Source: Nocardioides gansuensis (GTDB lineage Bacteria > Actinomycetota > Actinomycetes > Propionibacteriales > Nocardioidaceae). From it: a DNA stretch of 64,000 bases. A model generated the notes under the pieces. It saw only the letters and a program-made list of their open reading frames with translations. It did no database searches and had not been told where the DNA came from. Of this stretch, positions 26,794 to 33,551 are shown piece by piece (position 1 is the first letter of the stretch; every line of letters begins with the position of its first letter). The position numbers and the translations under genes are program-made. The stretch covers positions 248,001-312,000 of the forward strand of contig NZ_QDGZ01000005.1 of the NCBI RefSeq assembly GCF_003076135.1, written 5' to 3'.

Positions 26794-26889
26794 GTCTCGA
26801 AACCACCATCCTGTTCCCCGGTCGTTGAGGTGCGAGCGCAACACCCGATCGGTGGTTGAGGTGCGAGCGCAGCGAGCCTCGAAACCACC
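26794..26889. repeat. Copies of the GGTGGTTGAGGTGCGAGCGC...CTCGAAACCACC repeat
   Basis: A full copy (26851-26889) begins GGTGGTTGAGGTGCGAGCGC and ends GCCTCGAAACCACC; its ends are inverted repeats of each other. A left half (26820-26841) and a right end (26794-26808, TCTCGAAACCACCAT) lie just before it. A diverged copy is at 63486-63521. The run lies in the gap between the kinase and the HNH gene and marks an insertion-prone spot. Confidence 0.8.
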
Positions 26890-26989
26890 ACCCCACCCCG
26901 CCCAGGCGCGGTCGAGAAAGTGTTCGAGAAGTTGTTCACACCCCGAGGCCTGAGCGTGAATCCGGGCCGCCGATGTCGGTGGTCACCTC

Positions 26990-26995
26990 TAGTGT
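26990..26995 (+). promoter_or_regulatory. -10 hexamer of the HNH gene (TAGTGT)
   Basis: TAGTGT ends 7 bases before the GTG at 27003. Confidence 0.45.
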
Positions 26996-27002
26996 CTGTG
27001 AC

Positions 27003-28453
27003 GTGACCAGCCAGCACCCCGAGCCCAGCAGGAAGGCGACTGACGACCTGTCGGCCGCCGAGCTGCTGGCCGTGCTGGCCGACGAGCGGGCAGCAGAGCA
27101 CGCGGCGGCCGCCCGCCAGCTCGAGCTCGCCGCACACTGGGCCGACCTGCACCCCGCGGAGTCGATCCACGACGCCGCGACCTTCACCCTGCCCGGGATC
27201 GAGCACGAAGAAGCCATCGCCGGCGAAGGCTGCCCCCTGGTCGCGGAGTTCTGCATTGCCGAGCTCGGCACCACCCTTCACATCTCCACCACCGCAGCGA
27301 AGAAGCTCCTCGGGCACGCCCTCGAGCTCCGCCACCGCCTCCCCCGCCTCTGGGCCGCCGTGCACGCCGGCCGCGTCCCTGCCTGGCGCGCCCGGCTGGT
27401 CGCCGAGACCACCATCCACACCACCCCGGCCCTCTCCCGGGAGGCCGCCGCCTGGGTCGATGCCCAGGTCGCCCCCTTCGTCGCCAAGATCGGCCAGGCC
27501 CAGCTCGACCGGCTGGTTGCCGAGGCCATCGAGCGGTTCGGACCCCGCGTGCTGCCCGAGGACCCCGACGACGACCAGCCGCCCTGCCCCGACACCCGGC
27601 ACGTCACCCTCGAGGCCGACCAGGTCGGCTACACCGGCACCATCCGCCTCGAGGGCGAGCTCGACCTCGCCGACGGCCTCGATCTCGACCACGCCCTCCG
27701 CCTCGGTGCCGAGCAGCTCAAGGCGCTCGGCTCCATCGAGCCCCTCGGCGCCCGCCGCGCCCAAGCCCTCGGCCACCTCGTCCGGCACCAGCTCGCCCTC
27801 GACCTCGCCGGCGACAACGCCACCACAGCCACCGCCGAGGGCATTCTCGACACGGACAACCCGACGGCTTCCGCGACCGCCACAGAGGCGAAGCTGCCGG
27901 CCGCCCGCCGGCTGGACCTGCGCATCCACCTCTCCGCCGCCGCGCTCGGCGAAGCCGGAGTCGCGACCTTCCACCGCACCGGACGCCTCGACGAGGGCCA
28001 ACGCCTGATCATGCTCGACCAGGTCAAGGCCTGGTGCGCCGACACCACACCGAGGTCCGGATCCTCCCGGTCGTCGACCTCGACGCGGAGATCCACACCC
28101 CCGCCTACGAGTCCACCGACCGGCAACGACAACAAGTCCAGCTGCGGGACAAGACCTGCTACTTCCCCTGGTGCACCCGACCCGCCACCCGCTGCGACCT
28201 CGACCACGTCGTCCCCTACGACCACGACGCCGAAGCCGAAGGCCGCCGCGAGCAACCCGGACCCACCACGTCCTCCAACCTCGCCCCCGCCTGCCGCAGC
28301 CACCACCGACTCAAGACCCACGGCAGCTGGCGCGTCCTGGTCCTGGCCGCCGGGATCTACCTGTGGATCTCACCCCACGGCCGGCTCTACCTCCGCGATC
28401 GCACCGGCACCACCGCCCTGCACCTCCCCAGCCACGGCGTCCATCGACCATGA
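27003..28453 (+). pseudogene. DUF222 HNH endonuclease-like gene with one frameshift
   Basis: The first 345 residues (frame from GTG 27003) are the helical DUF222 domain typical of multicopy actinobacterial HNH proteins (LSAAELLAVLADERAAEH, VPAWRARLVAETT). Near 28040-28050 the match moves to another frame: TEVRILPVVDLDAEIHTPAY continues into the HNH nuclease CYFPWCTRPATRCDLDHVVPY...SNLAPACRSHHRLKTH, ending at 28453. A loss of one base (or gain of two) explains this. Either a true lesion that separates the nuclease from DUF222 or a sequencing slip. Function of the family is unclear; it is often linked to mobile DNA. The flanking repeats fit that. Confidence 0.85.
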
Positions 28454-28488
28454 CCCCGCCCCGCACCCCGCCGAGCACACCGGCGGGG

Positions 28489-28614
28489 TCATAGGCGTGC
28501 CTCGGCCTTGCAGGTGTCGCGCACGCCCTTGCCGCCGGAGTTGTGGCGGCCCTGGCCGCCGCGCAGGAGATCCGTGCCGGCATGGCCGACAAAGATGTCG
28601 TCGCCGCCTTGGGC
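28489..28614 (-). pseudogene. C-terminal remnant of an RTX-type calcium-binding protein
   Basis: The last 41 codons read AQGGDDIFVGHAGTDLLRGG, then QGRHNSGGKGVRDTCKAEARL and stop. This matches the end of the intact RTX protein at 28727-29635 (DDVLRGNSGRG...SGSDTCRAEKETTCER): GGDD-type calcium repeat and a final Cys-containing tail. Upstream the frame loses all similarity, and no start is seen, so this looks like the tail left from a duplicated or truncated paralogue. Confidence 0.65.
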
Positions 28615-28634
28615 GGGAAGTTGTCTGAAGCCTC

Positions 28635-28652
28635 CCCGGACAGCTGTCCGGG
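28635..28652. terminator. Perfect 18-bp palindrome CCCGGACAGCTGTCCGGG
   Basis: An uninterrupted palindrome located between the RTX gene stop (28727) and the RTX remnant. It can form a hairpin only with a small loop; it may stop transcription of the RTX gene or bind a dimeric protein. Role not shown. Confidence 0.45.
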
Positions 28653-28726
28653 AAGTGGCCCGGGCTACGGCTGGGCCTGGGCTATGAGCCCGACACGTGT
28701 CCGAGTCGCGACCGCAGTCGGTCGTG

Positions 28727-29635
28727 TCACCGCTCGCACGTGGTTTCCTTCTCCGCCCGGCAGGTGTCGCTGCCGGAGCGGCCGTGGGCGGAGTCACCTC
28801 GGCCGCTGTTGCCCCTGAGCACGTCGTCGCCGCTGGAGCCTCGGAGCGTGTCCTTGCCGGAGCCGCCGGACAGGCGTGCCGTCCGGGTGCACGTCTTGAA
28901 CTCGAAGTCCTCGCTGTAGTGGAAGGCGACATGGTCGTTGCCTCCGCGGCCGGAGGCCTCCATGGTGCAGCCGCCGACCCAGAGGAACTGCGCCCGGCCA
29001 TCACCCTTCAGCACGGCGTGCTCCGCGGTCACCTGGGCGTGGGTGAATCCGGTGACGAGGGCCGCCTGCACGCCGTCGACGTCGAGGCGACCCTCAGCGA
29101 GGTCGAGGCGCAGGGCGACGTCGCGGGACTCGGTCGTGAGCCAGTCCTCGCCGCTGCCGCCGTCGTACGACCCGACGATGAGGGGTGTCCCGTCCCGCCA
29201 GTCCTGGGCGGTGAAGTAGTCGTCGCCCCCACCGAGGGTGACCGTGTCGTCGAAGTCGTTGGCAGAGACCCGGTCGTCCGCCCGGCCGCCCACGTATCTG
29301 TCACGGCCGTCGCCGAGCGTGACGTAGGCACTCCGCAGGGTGCCCGTGCTGTCGACGAGATCATTGCCCTCGCCGGCACCGATGTAGGGGGTTCTGGGTT
29401 CGGTGACGGGGCTGGTCAGACAGATCAGGTCGTGGCCTGCACCGGCATCCACCTGTGTCGAGGAGCCCGTGACGATCACGTCATCACCTGGCGTGCCGAC
29501 GATCTTGTCGCCCGTGCCGACGATGGTCGCCGCCTTGCCCTGACAGGTCTCGCCCGCGGCGAGCGCGGTCGAGGCCGGGAACGGGGTCAGGACGAGCGCG
29601 GACGTGGCGAGCAGTGCTATCCCGAGATGCTTCAT
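28727..29635 (-). CDS. Secreted RTX-type calcium-binding repeat protein
   Basis: A 302-residue exported protein. A signal peptide (MKHLGIALLATSALVLTPFP, cut near ALAA, residue 27) is followed by hemolysin-type nonapeptide repeats: GTPGDDVIV, GAGHDLICL, GAGEGNDLVD, LGDGRDRYVGG, LGGGDDYF, GRGGNDHV, SGGSGKDTLRGSSGDDVLRG. The repeats bind Ca2+ in a beta-roll. Two C-terminal cysteines (DTCRAEKETTCER) could cross-link. GGGGGAAA stands before the ATG 29635, so it is a leadered gene. No RTX type I secretion genes are near; the Sec signal suggests ordinary export. Function unknown, perhaps surface structure. Confidence 0.85.
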   Translation of the reverse strand: MKHLGIALLATSALVLTPFPASTALAAGETCQGKAATIVGTGDKIVGTPGDDVIVTGSSTQVDAGAGHDLICLTSPVTEPRTPYIGAGEGNDLVDSTGTLRSAYVTLGDGRDRYVGGRADDRVSANDFDDTVTLGGGDDYFTAQDWRDGTPLIVGSYDGGSGEDWLTTESRDVALRLDLAEGRLDVDGVQAALVTGFTHAQVTAEHAVLKGDGRAQFLWVGGCTMEASGRGGNDHVAFHYSEDFEFKTCTRTARLSGGSGKDTLRGSSGDDVLRGNSGRGDSAHGRSGSDTCRAEKETTCER

Positions 29636-29695
29636 TGGTGTTTCCCCCTGTGGTCGGTGTCGGCCAGTGTGATGCACGAAGCGGGGGAATGGTTG

Positions 29696-30523
29696 TCAGC
29701 GGAAGTCGATCAGCAGCATGTCGGTGTCGGTGCCGTCGGAGACGACAGGCTCCTCGGGCTCCGGTGGGTCGTCGTCCTTGACCACGACGGCCTTGAAGCA
29801 GCGGGCCCGGTAGGGCAGCTGCATGCCGTCCATCCCGCGCCCGTAGTCGTCGTAGAACGCGAGCACCTCGGCGAGCTTGGCCTCGCGGGCCTCGTCGGCG
29901 AGCGAGGCGATGTTGGAGCGCGACGCCGCGAGGTCGACGATCGACTCCCGGTTGATGTCCTGCCAGTGCGTGAACGACTTCTCCTCGACGAACCCGAAGA
30001 GCTCGGACCTCACCAGCACCGCCTGGGAGGTGTTGTCCAGGTCATGACGGCCCAGCACGTCGCCGAGGCGGCGTACCCACGGGATCCGCTCGTCGCGCTC
30101 GTTCCAGACCACCGCGACGTGCCCGCCGGGCTTGAGGACTCGCGCGATCTCGGGCAGCGCGCGCTCGTGGTCGAACCAGTGGAACGACGTCGCGCACACC
30201 ACCACGTCGACCGACTTGTCGTGTGCCGGGATCTCCTCCGCGCTCGCCTGCTTGGCGCTGCAGCCGGGCACCCGCGCCTCGAGCAGCGCCAGCATCTCGG
30301 CATCCGGCTCGACCGCGTGCACCGCGTGTCCCTGGGCGACGAGCTCGGCGGTGAGCTTGCCGGTGCCGGCGCCCAGCTCGAGCACGACCTGCGCGTCGCC
30401 GCCGACCAGCCAGGCCACGGCCTCGGCGGGGTACGACGGTCGGCCACGGTCGTAGGCCAACGCGTTCCGCCCGAAGGACAGGGCCGCGTGGTCAGGTGCC
30501 GGGGTGGGCTGCTCGTCGGTCAT
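29696..30523 (-). CDS. Class I SAM-dependent methyltransferase
   Basis: A 275-residue methyltransferase of the type-11 class: VVLELGAGTGKLTAELVAQG (motif I), VHAVEPDAEMLALLEARVPG (motif II), DVVVCATSFHWFDHERALPE (motif III) and VLKPGGHVAVVWNERD. The HWFDH phrase is common in the UbiE/TAM-like actinobacterial group. Substrate unknown. The C-terminal 25 residues are acidic (DDDPPEPEEPVVSDGTD). ATG 30523 is 7 bases after TAGCCT, and its promoter abuts that of the divergent gene at 30552. Confidence 0.85.
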   Translation of the reverse strand: MTDEQPTPAPDHAALSFGRNALAYDRGRPSYPAEAVAWLVGGDAQVVLELGAGTGKLTAELVAQGHAVHAVEPDAEMLALLEARVPGCSAKQASAEEIPAHDKSVDVVVCATSFHWFDHERALPEIARVLKPGGHVAVVWNERDERIPWVRRLGDVLGRHDLDNTSQAVLVRSELFGFVEEKSFTHWQDINRESIVDLAASRSNIASLADEAREAKLAEVLAFYDDYGRGMDGMQLPYRARCFKAVVVKDDDPPEPEEPVVSDGTDTDMLLIDFR

Positions 30524-30530
30524 CGACAGC

Positions 30531-30543
30531 AGGCTACTAGCGT
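30531..30543. promoter_or_regulatory. Back-to-back -10 hexamers of two divergent leaderless genes
   Basis: TAGCCT (minus strand, 30536-30531) is 7 bases from the ATG of the methyltransferase; TAGCGT (plus strand, 30538-30543) is 8 bases from the GTG at 30552. Only one base separates the hexamers, and only 28 bases separate the two start codons. RNA polymerase cannot sit on both at once, so the genes should exclude each other at initiation. Confidence 0.65.
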
Positions 30544-30551
30544 CGGGCCTC

Positions 30552-31280
30552 GTGACCGCTGACCCACTCGCCTGGCTGACGACCCTGGAGGGCGTCCCGT
30601 CCGCCTACGCCGCGGCCCGCGACGGCATCGACGTGATGCTCCGCGACCGCGGCCTGCGCCGCACCTCCCCGGAGGCGACCGCCGAGTCGCTGCTGCGCGG
30701 CGCGCACGCGAGCGCGGTGCTCGAGGGGTCGGCCTCGTCGCTGGCCGAGGTGAGGGCAGGGGAGGGGGACGAGATCGCCCAGGACGCGGTGCGGATGTCG
30801 GTCTCCCAGCTCGCGCTCGCGCCGCTGCTCAAGAGCGCGCCGCTGCAGGCGATCGCCCGGCTGCACGCCGTGGCCGCAAGCGGCTCGCTGCCCGAGGACT
30901 CGCTGGGCCGGCCCCGCGACTCCGCCGGCGCCGACCGCCTGCGGGGGGTCGGCGAGCTGCTGCTCACCTCCCACGAGGTGCCCGCGCTCATGCTCGCCGC
31001 GGTGGTGCACGCCGACCTGGCCACGACCGCGCCGTTCCCGTCCCACAACGGCCTCGTGGCCCGGGCTGTGGAGCGGCTCGTGCTCGTGGCCCGCGGTGTG
31101 GACGCCAAGTCCCTGGTCGTGCCGGAAGCGGGCCACCTGGCGCTCCGGCCGGAGTACGAGTCGAACCTGCGCGGCTACCGCGACGGCGGCCCGCGCGGCG
31201 TACACGCGTGGATGCTCTACGCCGCCGAGGCCTACGCCGCGGGCGCGGAGGCGAGCCCCCTGCGGCGGGCGGCGGAGTAG
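30552..31280 (+). CDS. Fic-fold protein with a degenerate active site
   Basis: A 242-residue helical protein. The inhibitory-helix motif of Fic proteins, (S/T)xxxE(G/N), is present as SAVLEG at residues 54-59. In the place of the catalytic loop HPFx(D/E)GNGRxxR there is APFPSHNGLVAR (from A160): the catalytic histidine is replaced by alanine and the metal-binding acid by serine, while the P-F and last arginine remain. So AMP-transfer by the known mechanism is not expected. The start GTG 30552 is set by the TAGCGT hexamer. In actinobacteria a gene of this kind keeps a fixed place beside the HAD-ssd-tad group. Role unknown; a scaffold or regulatory role is a guess. Confidence 0.7.
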   Translation: MTADPLAWLTTLEGVPSAYAAARDGIDVMLRDRGLRRTSPEATAESLLRGAHASAVLEGSASSLAEVRAGEGDEIAQDAVRMSVSQLALAPLLKSAPLQAIARLHAVAASGSLPEDSLGRPRDSAGADRLRGVGELLLTSHEVPALMLAAVVHADLATTAPFPSHNGLVARAVERLVLVARGVDAKSLVVPEAGHLALRPEYESNLRGYRDGGPRGVHAWMLYAAEAYAAGAEASPLRRAAE

Positions 31281-31468
31281 GTCCGCGCATGCGAACGGCA
31301 CCCGCTCGCGTGGACCGGGTGCCGTCGCTGACACGTGATGCCGATGGCTACCAAGCGTGCTTCTCTCTTGCTGTCCGGGGGGACTGGATCCCCGCCGACA
31401 TGCGCCCTGGTAGGAAGGGTCGATCGCCGCGTGGGTACCCGGCTCACGTGCGGACCTTGTTGAGTTCT
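31278..31468 (-). ncRNA. Probable Ms1-like (6S-like) regulatory RNA
   Basis: The 333-base gap between the Fic-like gene and the HAD gene holds no open frame but has the parts of an RNA gene on the minus strand: a promoter (TTGAAG, 17 bp, TAGAAC), a start near 31468, and ends that pair. GGTCCGC (31456-31450) pairs with GCGGACC (31286-31280), and after one mismatch four more pairs follow. Inside are a helix CTACCAGG/CTTGGTAG, a hairpin GGGGA/TCCCC and a strong hairpin ACGGCACCCG/CGGGTGCCGT (31325-31295). Ms1/MTS2823 of mycobacteria, which binds RNA polymerase, lies beside the same HAD gene (Rv3661), and Streptomyces scr3559 is in the matching place. Identity is from position and fold, not from sequence search. 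Confidence 0.62.
31295..31325. terminator. 10-bp perfect hairpin after the Fic-like gene
   Basis: Arms ACGGCACCCG (31295-31304) and CGGGTGCCGT (31316-31325) with an 11-base loop lie 14 bases after the Fic-like stop. It can stop transcription rightward and also forms the 3' hairpin of the proposed RNA on the other strand. Confidence 0.6.
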
Positions 31469-31474
31469 GTGTCC

Positions 31475-31503
31475 GTTCTACGCCGTGTCAACGCCACCTT
31501 CAA
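31475..31503 (-). promoter_or_regulatory. Promoter of the proposed regulatory RNA
   Basis: On the minus strand TTGAAG (31503-31498), a 17-base spacer and TAGAAC (31480-31475). Both hexamers are near the vegetative consensus and the spacing is ideal, which suggests strong, housekeeping-sigma transcription. A TTGACA lies within the spacer as a possible alternative -35. Confidence 0.6.
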
Positions 31504-31555
31504 GGGTTGACATCTCGACCGTTCGGTGCGTGCCAGCCCAGGTGGTGGGCCTCCT

Positions 31556-31582
31556 GCATTCCGTACACCGGGGTCGGAATGC
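31556..31582 (-). terminator. Hairpin after the HAD gene
   Basis: GCATTCC (31556-31562) and GGAATGC (31576-31582) pair around a 13-base loop, 32 bases beyond the HAD gene's stop at 31614. It separates the HAD transcript from the RNA promoter just downstream. Confidence 0.45.
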
Positions 31583-31613
31583 TCCCGTCGCGGGCCTCGA
31601 GCGTCCTGAGCCG

Positions 31614-32411
31614 TCAGGCTCCGAGGCGTCGCCTGCGCGAGCTCGCCCAGATCACGCCGCCCGCCGCGAGCAAGCCGCCGACCGCCAGCGCGGCCAGGGT
31701 CGGCTTGGTCGCAGGCAGCGAGACGCGGCCGCGGAGGGCGACCGGCCTGTCGAAGGCGAGCACCGGCCAGCCGCGCTCGAGCGCGACGCGGCGCAACTCC
31801 TTGTCGGGGTTGACCGCGTGGGGATGGCCGACGACCTCGAGCATGTGCACGTCGGTGATCGAGTCGCTGTAGGCATAGCACTGGCCGAGGTCGTAGCCGA
31901 CCGTGCGCGCCAGGTCCTCGATCGCGCGCGCCTTCTCCTGGGCGTAGGCGTAGTACTCGATGTCGCCGGTGTAGTGGCCGTCGACGATCTCCATCCGCGT
32001 CGCGACCACGCGGTCGGCGCCGAGCATCTCGCCGATCGGGCCCACCACCTCGGCCCCGCTCGTCGACACGATGACGACGTCGCGGCCGGCGAGGTGGTGC
32101 TCCTCGATCAGGCTCACGGCCTCGTCGTAGACGAGGGGGTCGACGATGTTGTGCAGGGTGTCGGCGACGATCTCCCGCACCGTGGCGACGTCCCAGCCGG
32201 CGGTGAGCTGGGACATGAAGGCCCTCATCTTCTCCATCTGGTCGTGGTCCGCGCCGCCGACGAGGTAGACGAACTGCGCGTAGACCGACCGCAGCATCGC
32301 GCGCCGCGAGATGAGGCCGCCCGCCTGGAACGGCCGGGAGAAGGCCAGCGCGCTCGACTTGGCGATGATCGTCTTGTCGAGGTCGAAGAAGGCCGCGGTC
32401 GGGCGGGGCAT
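31614..32411 (-). CDS. HAD-IB family phosphatase (SerB-like, Rv3661 type)
   Basis: A 265-residue HAD phosphatase. Motif I is AAFFDLDKTIIAKSSALAFS (nucleophile D and acid D), motif II VVIVSTSGAEVVG, the lysine is in AYAQEKARAIEDLA, and motif III is CYAYSDSITDVHMLEVVG. A hydrophobic C-terminal segment (PTLAALAVGGLLAAGGVIWA) followed by basic residues suggests a membrane tail. The class dephosphorylates small phospho-metabolites or lysophospholipids. ATG 32411 is 6 bases after TACGAT. The gene is the standard left neighbour of ssd/tad genes. Confidence 0.87.
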   Translation of the reverse strand: MPRPTAAFFDLDKTIIAKSSALAFSRPFQAGGLISRRAMLRSVYAQFVYLVGGADHDQMEKMRAFMSQLTAGWDVATVREIVADTLHNIVDPLVYDEAVSLIEEHHLAGRDVVIVSTSGAEVVGPIGEMLGADRVVATRMEIVDGHYTGDIEYYAYAQEKARAIEDLARTVGYDLGQCYAYSDSITDVHMLEVVGHPHAVNPDKELRRVALERGWPVLAFDRPVALRGRVSLPATKPTLAALAVGGLLAAGGVIWASSRRRRLGA

Positions 32412-32417
32412 GCGGTC

Positions 32418-32423
32418 ATCGTA
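32418..32423 (-). promoter_or_regulatory. -10 hexamer of the HAD gene (TACGAT)
   Basis: TACGAT on the minus strand, 6 bases before the ATG at 32411. Confidence 0.45.
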
Positions 32424-32446
32424 GGTGCGGGGCCATGGTGTCCCAG

Positions 32447-32497
32447 CCAGTTGTCGTGCACAGGGGCGGCCGCCGACCCGTCGTCCACAGGCTGGCG
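32447..32497. promoter_or_regulatory. Two-part element upstream of ssd-tadABC, copy 1
   Basis: CCAGTTGTCGTGCAC (32447-32461), 21 bases, then GTCCACAGGCTGGCG (32483-32497). The same two blocks, each 14/15 identical and again 21 bases apart, lie upstream of the pilin operon (36223-36273). The bases between the blocks are not conserved. This copy ends 46 bases before the ssd start. Confidence 0.7.
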
Positions 32498-32543
32498 GTC
32501 GGGTGGGTTCGGTACGTCGGCGGGCCGGGGCAGCCTCGCGTCC

Positions 32544-33551
32544 ATGACTCCGCTCCTGCTCACTCGCGACCAGGCCCTGCTCGACGAGCTCGGCCGGCTG
32601 GCTGCTGCCGCCGGCGTGCGACCGTCCGTGCTCGACGAGCCCACGGCCGTGCTGCCGGTGTGGTCGGCCGCGCCGCTCGTGCTGCTGGGCGCCGACGTGG
32701 TCGACGAGGTCGCCCTCGCCGCGCCGCCCCGGCGCGCCGGGGTGCACGTCGTCGGGTGGTCCGGCTGCGACGCCTTCCGGTCCGCCCTGGCCGTCGGCGC
32801 GGAGACCGTCACCGAGCTGCCCGGCTCGGCCGAGTGGCTGGTCGGCCTGCTCACCGACGTGGGGGAGGGCGAGCGGGTCGGCAGGCTGCTCGGTGTGGTC
32901 GGCGGCTGCGGGGGTGCCGGCGCGACCACCCTCGCGTGCGCGCTGGCCCAGGTCGGCGCCCGGAGCGGCCCGACCATGCTGGTGGACGCCGACCCGCTGG
33001 GCCCGGGCCAGGACACGATGCTCGGCCTCGACGCAGCCGACGGGGTGCGGTGGGGCGACCTGGCCGGCACGTCGGGCCGGCTCGGCGCCCGCGCCCTGCG
33101 GGAGGCCGTGCCCCGTCTCGGTGACCTCGGCGTGCTCGCCTTCGGCCGGGACAGCTCGCTCGACCCCGGGGTGGTCCGGTCGGTCGTGTCCGCGGGTGTG
33201 CGCGGCCACGACCTCGTGGTCGTCGACCTGCCACGGCACGGCCCCCTGCGCGACGAGCTGGCGGCCCGGTGTCAGGTGGTCGTGGTGGTGGCGCCGGCCA
33301 CGGTGGCCGCGGCAGCCTCCACTGCGCGGCTCCTCGCCGGCCTGGGCGCGCAGGCGCCCTGTCGCATCGCGCTACGCCGTGGTGGGGTGCGGGCCGCCGA
33401 CTTCGCGGCGGCCGCGGGGGCGCCGGTGGTCGCCGAGGTGCCCGACCAGCGCGGCCTTGCCGAGGCCGTCGACCTGGGGCTCGGGCCGGTCCGGTCGCGC
33501 CGCGCACGGCTGGCCCGCGCCGCCGCCGAGCTGCTGGACGTGGTCGCGTGA
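32544..33551 (+). CDS. ssd: CpaE/Ssd-like MinD-family protein of the tad cluster
   Basis: A 335-residue protein in the place of Rv3660c (Ssd). After a receiver-like N-terminal part (residues 1-110) comes a MinD/ParA-like domain with LLGVVGGCGGAGATTLACALA. Both lysines of the deviant Walker A (KGGxGKT) are missing; instead GGCGGAGATT is read, so ATP binding is doubtful. DADPLGPGQDTMLGLD and VVVDLPRHG keep the other family marks. Such proteins place or regulate the secretion ATPase and, in mycobacteria, affect septum formation. ATG 32544 starts the first tad transcription unit; its stop overlaps tadA by 4 bases. Confidence 0.87.
   Translation: MTPLLLTRDQALLDELGRLAAAAGVRPSVLDEPTAVLPVWSAAPLVLLGADVVDEVALAAPPRRAGVHVVGWSGCDAFRSALAVGAETVTELPGSAEWLVGLLTDVGEGERVGRLLGVVGGCGGAGATTLACALAQVGARSGPTMLVDADPLGPGQDTMLGLDAADGVRWGDLAGTSGRLGARALREAVPRLGDLGVLAFGRDSSLDPGVVRSVVSAGVRGHDLVVVDLPRHGPLRDELAARCQVVVVVAPATVAAAASTARLLAGLGAQAPCRIALRRGGVRAADFAAAAGAPVVAEVPDQRGLAEAVDLGLGPVRSRRARLARAAAELLDVVA

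Noticed and set aside
28040-28050. Programmed frameshift in the HNH gene
   Set aside because: No slippery heptamer or downstream structure stands out; a simple lesion or sequence error is more economical.
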